Shown here piece by piece: positions 30,297 to 34,640 of a stretch of DNA of 34,640 nucleotides (its first letter is position 1; every line of letters starts with the position of its first letter). This DNA is from a virus, in IMG/VR virus record IMGVR_UViG_3300043446_001490, positions 1 through 34,640 of that record, one strand, 5' to 3'. The notes below the pieces were generated by a model, which ran no database searches, was not told the origin of the DNA, and worked only from the letters and a program-made list of their open reading frames with translations. Both the position numbers and the translations under genes were made by a program.

Positions 30297-31505
30297 TTAA
30301 CCCCAGAGACGAACAGCCATTTGAGGACGAATCACGCTGTAGCCGTACAGCACGTCAATACGGCAGGGCATACGATCATTGTTGATGTCGTACTGACGAA
30401 CAATACGCATCGAGATGCCGTTATGAACCTGACGCGATGCCATGTCAACGCCTTGCGGCATCATCAAATCGGCAGTAGCGAACGTGATAGCGTCCTTGTG
30501 GTAGACGAGGTTTTGTGGGTACTGCGACGATGCAGCGCCGACAAACACGACAGCTTTGCTGGTAGCGGGAAGGCTAGCCACGGTTGCAAGCGCGTTGCTG
30601 GACGAGTACATCGGAGCAACCGTCAAGTTACCTGCGCCAGAACCGTTAAGCGTAACGTCAGTCGTTACAACAAACTGGAACAGCGAACCAGTTGATTCAC
30701 GGGTCTGTGGGTTAACAGCGTAGCAGTCAGCCACGGTGAATACGTCGCCAGCCTTAACCGTTGCGCTAGCACCTGCGCCAGTGATGGCGATGGTGGTGGC
30801 ACCTTCGCTGGTAACAGCCGCAGAAGTCGTGCCGCCGGTAGCCGTGCGCGAGCCGGTCGTGAACTGCTTGATCGACTGAGACATGTTGATCTCATCAAAC
30901 CCAAGCACGCCGACTCCCATCATGCCGTTCTTGAACTGACGGCTGATCGTGTCGGTGGGGTTGAAAAGACCTTTCATGCCTTCAACCAAACCAGCGTTAG
31001 CAGCAGGATTGACTGTAGCGTAACGGGGCGACATAACAGCAGCGTTTTCGTTCAGTTTCTGTTGAGCTTGCAACAGAACCAACGACGTGCCAGGTGTCGT
31101 GCCAGGCGTACCAACTGTGTTACCGATGTTCTGGTAAGAGTTAGCAACGTCTGCATCGATGCTAGCGGCAAGCTGGCTAATACGAGGCTTGAGCACGCGC
31201 TCTGCAAAATCATCCAACTGCAAGGTCAATTCAGCAGAGGTGAAGTTAACGCCAATGTGCTTTTGCGAAGCCACAGTCAACGTGGTGTACTGCTCGTTGT
31301 CGCTTTGGACTTGGAGTGCTGCACCGTCGGTTACAAGTGCGCGGTCCGGTAAGCGGATACGCAAGGTCGAACCAATTTTGGCGCCTTCAACAGCAAAGCT
31401 ATCGTCGTACTGACGGTTAACGTTGCGGGTTAAGACAAGATTATTCTCAAGGATTTCAAGCGCCTTGCGAGTAATCATGTCGATGGTAAGTAGACTATTT
31501 GCCAT
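30297..31505 (-). CDS. Major coat protein, P22 gp5-like (402 aa)
   Basis: Builds the icosahedral shell. Starts MANSLLTIDMITRKALEILE, followed by NLVLTRNVNRQYDDSFAVEG and GSTLRIRLPDRALVTDGAAL, the signature opening of P22-type coats. The block LTLQLDDFAERVLKPRISQL is also typical. A central region (about 210-300, GTTSAAVTSEGATTIAITGA) probably forms an inserted beta domain like the P22 I-domain. P22 gp5 has 430 residues. A strong AAGGAATTGTC precedes the ATG. The scaffold gene lies directly upstream. Confidence 0.92.
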   Translation of the reverse strand: MANSLLTIDMITRKALEILENNLVLTRNVNRQYDDSFAVEGAKIGSTLRIRLPDRALVTDGAALQVQSDNEQYTTLTVASQKHIGVNFTSAELTLQLDDFAERVLKPRISQLAASIDADVANSYQNIGNTVGTPGTTPGTSLVLLQAQQKLNENAAVMSPRYATVNPAANAGLVEGMKGLFNPTDTISRQFKNGMMGVGVLGFDEINMSQSIKQFTTGSRTATGGTTSAAVTSEGATTIAITGAGASATVKAGDVFTVADCYAVNPQTRESTGSLFQFVVTTDVTLNGSGAGNLTVAPMYSSSNALATVASLPATSKAVVFVGAASSQYPQNLVYHKDAITFATADLMMPQGVDMASRQVHNGISMRIVRQYDINNDRMPCRIDVLYGYSVIRPQMAVRLWG

Positions 31506-31525
31506 GACAATTCCTTATCAAAAAG

Positions 31526-32317
31526 TTAGCGGACTCGGTTTTGAGCTTCCCATTTCTTAATCTGCCGTTGACGCTCTGCTTCAATCCACTCTGATGTTGA
31601 CATTTCTTTAATCGAACGCGGGTCAGTCGTGTCTAAAACTCTTGCGTTGCCACCCCGTGGGGTAACCGGCTGAATCGGCGCGGGAGCGCTCGTTGATTTC
31701 TTAACAGGAGGATTTTCGCTCAACTTCGCTTCAATCTTCCCAATTTCTTTGGCCTGCAAAAAAGGCGACAACTTGGCAATACGATCAGCTTCTTTCGGGT
31801 TAGAACCAAGGTAATACGCCACCTCAGGGCCAATGTCAGACGCTTGAATCGTTTCGGCCATCACTGTCGTGATTGGAAGACGCGGGTTGTACGCAACTTG
31901 CTCAAAATCTTCGTACTTAGTCCGTGCTTCTTCTTCGCGCTCGTGATAGACCTCAAGAATTTCGGCTCGCTGTCTTTCTGCATCACGTCGGGCAAGTAAT
32001 TCTGCTGCTTTTCTTTCGGCTAACGCTTCTGCGTATTCCTCAGTTGAAGCAAAACTATCTTGCGCTGGTAATTCACTAGACAGCATTTCAGGCGTTGAAG
32101 CCCTCAGCTTTTGTTCCCGTTCCCACTTGCGTTGCTCTCTTGCAAGTCGTTTGCTGATCATCGCGTCAAGTTCAGCCTGGGTAAATCGCTTTTCCTCAGT
32201 CTGCTCTGGTGCTTGTTCAGCGACCTCCGGCGCATTTTGTGCAATTTCCGTGGTGGCCGTCACCTCGGTTGCTGGCGCGGATTCAACTTCCGCTAAGTTT
32301 TGATTTTCGTCGCTCAT
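31526..32317 (-). CDS. Scaffolding protein (263 aa)
   Basis: Guides coat assembly and then leaves or is recycled. The N-terminus is acidic and disordered-looking (VESAPATEVTATTEIAQNAP), followed by a helical charged middle (MISKRLAREQRKWEREQKLR) and a basic C-terminal helix EWIEAERQRQIKKWEAQNRV, as expected for coat-binding tails of scaffolds. P22 gp8 has 303 residues. Placement immediately before the coat gene and behind a strong promoter fits the role; sequence homology itself is not visible by eye. Confidence 0.85.
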   Translation of the reverse strand: MSDENQNLAEVESAPATEVTATTEIAQNAPEVAEQAPEQTEEKRFTQAELDAMISKRLAREQRKWEREQKLRASTPEMLSSELPAQDSFASTEEYAEALAERKAAELLARRDAERQRAEILEVYHEREEEARTKYEDFEQVAYNPRLPITTVMAETIQASDIGPEVAYYLGSNPKEADRIAKLSPFLQAKEIGKIEAKLSENPPVKKSTSAPAPIQPVTPRGGNARVLDTTDPRSIKEMSTSEWIEAERQRQIKKWEAQNRVR

Positions 32318-32364
32318 GATTCACTCGTTAGAGTCTCGGTCTACTGGGCCGATACAGTTAAAAC

Positions 32365-32393
32365 ATCATATCTTACATACTTTAGTATGACAA
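32365..32393 (-). promoter_or_regulatory. Strong promoter candidate of the scaffold-coat unit
   Basis: On the minus strand TTGTCA (32388-32393), a 17-base spacer and TATGAT (32365-32370), the same two hexamers and spacing as the rightward promoter at 12631-12659. Start near 32358, about 40 bases before the scaffold ATG. Confidence 0.7.
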
Positions 32394-32903
32394 CTAAGCT
32401 GTTAACGCAGCAACTTTAGCTTGAAAATTTTTAACGCGTATTTCTAACGCCGCAGTTTCGTTTTTAAGTATTTCCCGTTCGTTGTCTAGTGCTCGTTGAG
32501 CTGCTAACAATTGAAATTCAGCATTTTCTAGGGTTTTCTCTTTTGCGGCGACTATTTTTTCACGGGCGGCGACTGCTTTTTCACGATTAGTGGTGTCGTT
32601 AATCAACCCGTTCATATCATTGGTTATTTTTTGAGCTTTTTCAACAGCTTCATTAACAACACGTTTAGCTGCTTCTTGATCGTATTTAGCGTCTGCGCGG
32701 ATAGCTTCAGCTTCTTTTTTTGCTGCTTCAAGTTCTTGCGCAGCTTTCTTACGATCGTTCACTGCATCTTCTGCGGCTGTCAGCGCGCCTTGACGAATTG
32801 CTAGCTCGTCACGCAAAACTGCCATTTCAGCCAAGTCCTTAGGAAACTGCTTGGTGAAATAATCAACGTAATTCATCATTGGAGCATCATTAGAAATATT
32901 CAT
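32394..32903 (-). CDS. Coiled-coil protein, 169 aa, upstream of scaffold
   Basis: After a short N-terminus (MNISNDAPMMNYVDYFTKQF) residues 27-165 form one nearly continuous charged helix (VNDRKKAAQELEAAKKEAEA and many further Ala/Glu/Lys heptads). GAGGT lies five bases before the ATG. A rod-like protein next to the scaffold could help head assembly or be a head fibre; no family is recognised. Its stop abuts the scaffold promoter. Confidence 0.7.
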   Translation of the reverse strand: MNISNDAPMMNYVDYFTKQFPKDLAEMAVLRDELAIRQGALTAAEDAVNDRKKAAQELEAAKKEAEAIRADAKYDQEAAKRVVNEAVEKAQKITNDMNGLINDTTNREKAVAAREKIVAAKEKTLENAEFQLLAAQRALDNEREILKNETAALEIRVKNFQAKVAALTA

Positions 32904-32913
32904 GCTGACCTCA

Positions 32914-33219
32914 TTAAGAGTAGTAAGTAATGTTTAACTTAGCGCCAGCAGATTGCTCAATAAACTTAATTTGATTGATGTCGCCGTCGTATTGTAAGGT
33001 TACGCCTACAGCTAAAGGCATACCCACAGTAGCCGTAGGTGAAACACCATCATCCCGCCAACGAACAGCCTGCCCTTCGGGGGTAATAATAGCGATTCTA
33101 GGCGACCCCGCCAAGCCCGCAATGTCTTTTTGAGGTACAGTTAAACCTGTAGCAGAACTTAAGCTAGTGATCTGCTGGTACCCAAGTACCGAGGTAATTG
33201 CTTTAAGATTGATTGCCAT
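32914..33219 (-). CDS. Hypothetical protein, 101 aa
   Basis: Starts MAINLKAITSVLGYQQITSL; AAGGAG six bases upstream lies inside the last codons of the preceding gene, and the stop and start overlap as TGATG. The body contains many short strands (RIAIITPEGQAVRWRDDGVS, LAVGVTLQYDGDINQIKFIE). Its appearance is that of a small virion protein, such as a head-decorating or head-tail part. No known family identified. Confidence 0.7.
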   Translation of the reverse strand: MAINLKAITSVLGYQQITSLSSATGLTVPQKDIAGLAGSPRIAIITPEGQAVRWRDDGVSPTATVGMPLAVGVTLQYDGDINQIKFIEQSAGAKLNITYYS

Positions 33220-34178
33220 CAAAATCTCCTTCGTTCAGTAAACGATCTTAACTTAATTACTAATTGTTCGGCAGAGTCTAACGTGCCAAATTGATCTATA
33301 GCCGTTGCTAATTCTGCAATAACACCTTGAAGCGTTTGAGGTATAGATACTTGGTCTGTAGCAGTGCTTAGTTCCGCGATCAAGGATTGGAAATTTGCTA
33401 GCGTAACAACTTGATCAGAACCAGTTGCGAACTCTGAGATAAACGATTCGTAGGCTTGCAAAGCATCGAAATCATCAAAAACAGCGGCAAATTCACTAAT
33501 GTTGCCAATTTGTTCTTGAGCGCGTGAAGTTTCATCAGTAGCTGTAGCGTTTTCTTGAATATTTCCGCTGCCGTCAATACTTACCGACACTACATCTGAA
33601 CTTTGGCTAAATTCAACAACAGATGCTACTAAAGTATGAGTTGTTGAAATGCTATCGGTAGCTGTTGCAAATTCAGCTATAACGCCACCGATGAAAATAA
33701 CGGAATCACTCGCGTCAGATGAAGTGGCTGACTCTACAATTACTGCGTCTATAGGTAATAAAACATCTACACTGTCTGTGCCGGTTGCTGATTCATCGAC
33801 AGATGCTTGTTGAGCTATTAAGGAATCAGTCTCGTCAGATGCTGTTGCCGATTCAGATAGAAGATTTTGTGTTGTTAAACCGGATGATGAATTATCTGAA
33901 ATTGTTGATGTTTCTGTTGTGGCTACATCATAAGTAGCAAGCAAACTTACTGAGTCAGTGCCAGTAGCTGTTTCGGCTATGGCAGTTAAAGCACTAAGTG
34001 TTGTATCTAAAGAATCAGCGCCAGTAGCTGTTTCGGCTATGACGGATTGGTAAGCTAAATCAGAACTTATTGCGTCTGTTGCGGTAGCCGTTTCACTTAC
34101 TTGTCCTTCTACAGCAGGGGTAGCAGCTCCTGCTGTTGAAGCATAAGGTGTCTGTGCATAAGCGCTAAAACCGTACAT
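33219..34178 (-). CDS. Structural protein made of fourteen 20-residue repeats (319 aa)
   Basis: The 28-residue head (MYGFSAYAQTPYASTAGAAT) is followed by fourteen consecutive repeats of exactly 20 residues and an 11-residue basic tail KLRSFTERRRF. Each unit opens with E-x-A-T-x-x-D (for example ETATATDAISSD, ESATGTDSVDVL, EFATGSDQVVTL) and then has a less conserved hydrophobic-rich half. An exact period without gaps indicates a solenoid or a fibrous stack. Acidic, no Cys. Placed between tail/fibre genes and the scaffold, it may be a long head or tail appendage (inference). Confidence 0.85.
   Translation of the reverse strand: MYGFSAYAQTPYASTAGAATPAVEGQVSETATATDAISSDLAYQSVIAETATGADSLDTTLSALTAIAETATGTDSVSLLATYDVATTETSTISDNSSSGLTTQNLLSESATASDETDSLIAQQASVDESATGTDSVDVLLPIDAVIVESATSSDASDSVIFIGGVIAEFATATDSISTTHTLVASVVEFSQSSDVVSVSIDGSGNIQENATATDETSRAQEQIGNISEFAAVFDDFDALQAYESFISEFATGSDQVVTLANFQSLIAELSTATDQVSIPQTLQGVIAELATAIDQFGTLDSAEQLVIKLRSFTERRRF
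33255..34094 (-). repeat. Coding tandem array, 14 units of 60 bp
   Basis: Residues 29-308 of the protein. The units keep exactly 60 bases, but the bases have diverged, whereas the protein motif E-x-A-T-x-x-D persists. Old duplication under selection for repeat length is the simplest reading. Confidence 0.85.
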
Positions 34179-34179
34179 G

Positions 34180-34560
34180 TCATGCTATTTCAGAAACTTC
34201 AACTTCCACCCAGCTTGTTGTTGCTTCATCCCAGCTATATATCTTTCCGTCCTGCGGCATAGGTACAGGTGCATGCCATAAGCATGTATCTTCGTTCAGT
34301 ATCCACGATGTATAGGGTTTTGGAGGGATGAAAGCGTCTCTCTGTGGGTCGTATGTATAACCAATACCTGCGTAATTTTTTCGGAAATTACCGTTATACG
34401 ATGTTTGCTTCCAGTGCGGGTAACCACCTGACCAGTTCTGGAGAAACCACGCACCTTTCCATTCTTGCTCTTGACCGTTTTGATCCAGCAGTTCGTTGTT
34501 GTGAACAGCGTGTACCTCAAGCACCACGTTGTTCTGATCTAATTTTGCAAAGTGCGCCAT
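34180..34560 (-). CDS. Conserved phage protein, 126 aa, cyanophage/pelagiphage-type
   Basis: Starts MAHFAKLDQNNVVLEVHAVH, followed by HWKQTSYNGNFRKNYAGIGY and TYDPQRDAFIPPKPYTSWIL. This is a well-marked protein in many marine and freshwater phages, located among structural genes, with no established role that I know. It is rich in Trp and Tyr, consistent with a rigid small virion part. GAGGTTATCT precedes the ATG. Confidence 0.85.
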   Translation of the reverse strand: MAHFAKLDQNNVVLEVHAVHNNELLDQNGQEQEWKGAWFLQNWSGGYPHWKQTSYNGNFRKNYAGIGYTYDPQRDAFIPPKPYTSWILNEDTCLWHAPVPMPQDGKIYSWDEATTSWVEVEVSEIA

Positions 34561-34568
34561 AGATAACC

Positions 34569-34640
34569 TCAGAATGTGATGGTGCCGTTGCCGGTAAATT
34601 GATAGATGCGATACCCACCAGACACGGTGACCGTTGGAGA
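34569..34640 (-). CDS. C-terminal end of an upstream protein (tail fibre-like, partial)
   Basis: Only the last 23 codons are inside the window: SPTVTVSGGYRIYQFTGNGT followed by ITF and the stop. The YRIYQFTGNGTITF ending is common at the C-terminus of glycine-rich tail or fibre proteins. The rest lies beyond base 34640. Confidence 0.6.
   Translation of the reverse strand, partial: SPTVTVSGGYRIYQFTGNGTITF

Noticed and set aside
1-34640. Integrase, lysogeny repressor, tRNA genes
   Set aside because: Looked for in all open frames and intergenic spaces; no tyrosine or serine recombinase motifs, no clear CI-like repressor and no cloverleaf was recognised by eye.

Overview
The window is most of the genome of a tailed, short-tailed (podovirus) phage built on the P22 head-and-tail plan. 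Evidence: a P22-type portal N-terminus, a P22-type coat protein, a tail adaptor and hub resembling gp4 and gp10, and three consecutive proteins in the gp7-gp20-gp16 order with lengths close to P22. I see no integrase, no lysogeny repressor and no tRNA, so a strictly lytic phage is the simplest reading. The host is not given by the sequence. Ribosome-binding sites (AAGGA, GGAG) and sigma70-like promoters point to a Gram-negative bacterium, and the overall gene content resembles phages of aquatic proteobacteria (inference).

Layout: (1) 1-3028, minus strand: small and large terminase, three tiny basic proteins, and the first 163 residues of the portal, which runs off the left edge. (2) 3029-3788: a 760-bp gene-free divergent region carrying A-tract repeats and at least seven copies of a TTGGCAA-type motif; a candidate origin or regulator array. 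(3) 3789-6079, plus strand: an early module with a Cys-rich protein, a short sliding-clamp-like protein and several tiny proteins, ended by a strong terminator at 6118-6145. (4) 12580-6154, minus strand: replication operon with a small protein, a Cas4/RecB-like nuclease, a probable DNA-binding accessory protein, a 55-residue protein, a family A DNA polymerase and a primase-helicase, with an internal terminator at 10583-10613. (5) 12666-15273, plus strand: VRR-NUC nuclease, SNF2-type helicase, and five small proteins including a winged-helix candidate. (6) 34640-15270, minus strand: head, tail, ejection and lysis genes.

The terminase-portal block at the left edge and the structural block at the right edge point the same way. 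If the genome is circular or circularly permuted, they form one long late transcription unit from 3028 through the left edge, across a missing segment (the rest of the portal and part of a tail protein), and on from 34640 to 15270. A terminase with P22-like neighbours fits headful packaging of such a genome (inference).

The points most worth attention are the TTGGCAA-motif array, the divergent promoter pair with overlapping -35 boxes and a dyad at 12610-12659, the reduced sliding clamp, the hairpin-plus-leader cassette repeated before two early genes, the UUCG-capped hairpins after the coat gene and the next gene, and a structural protein made of fourteen exact 20-residue repeats.
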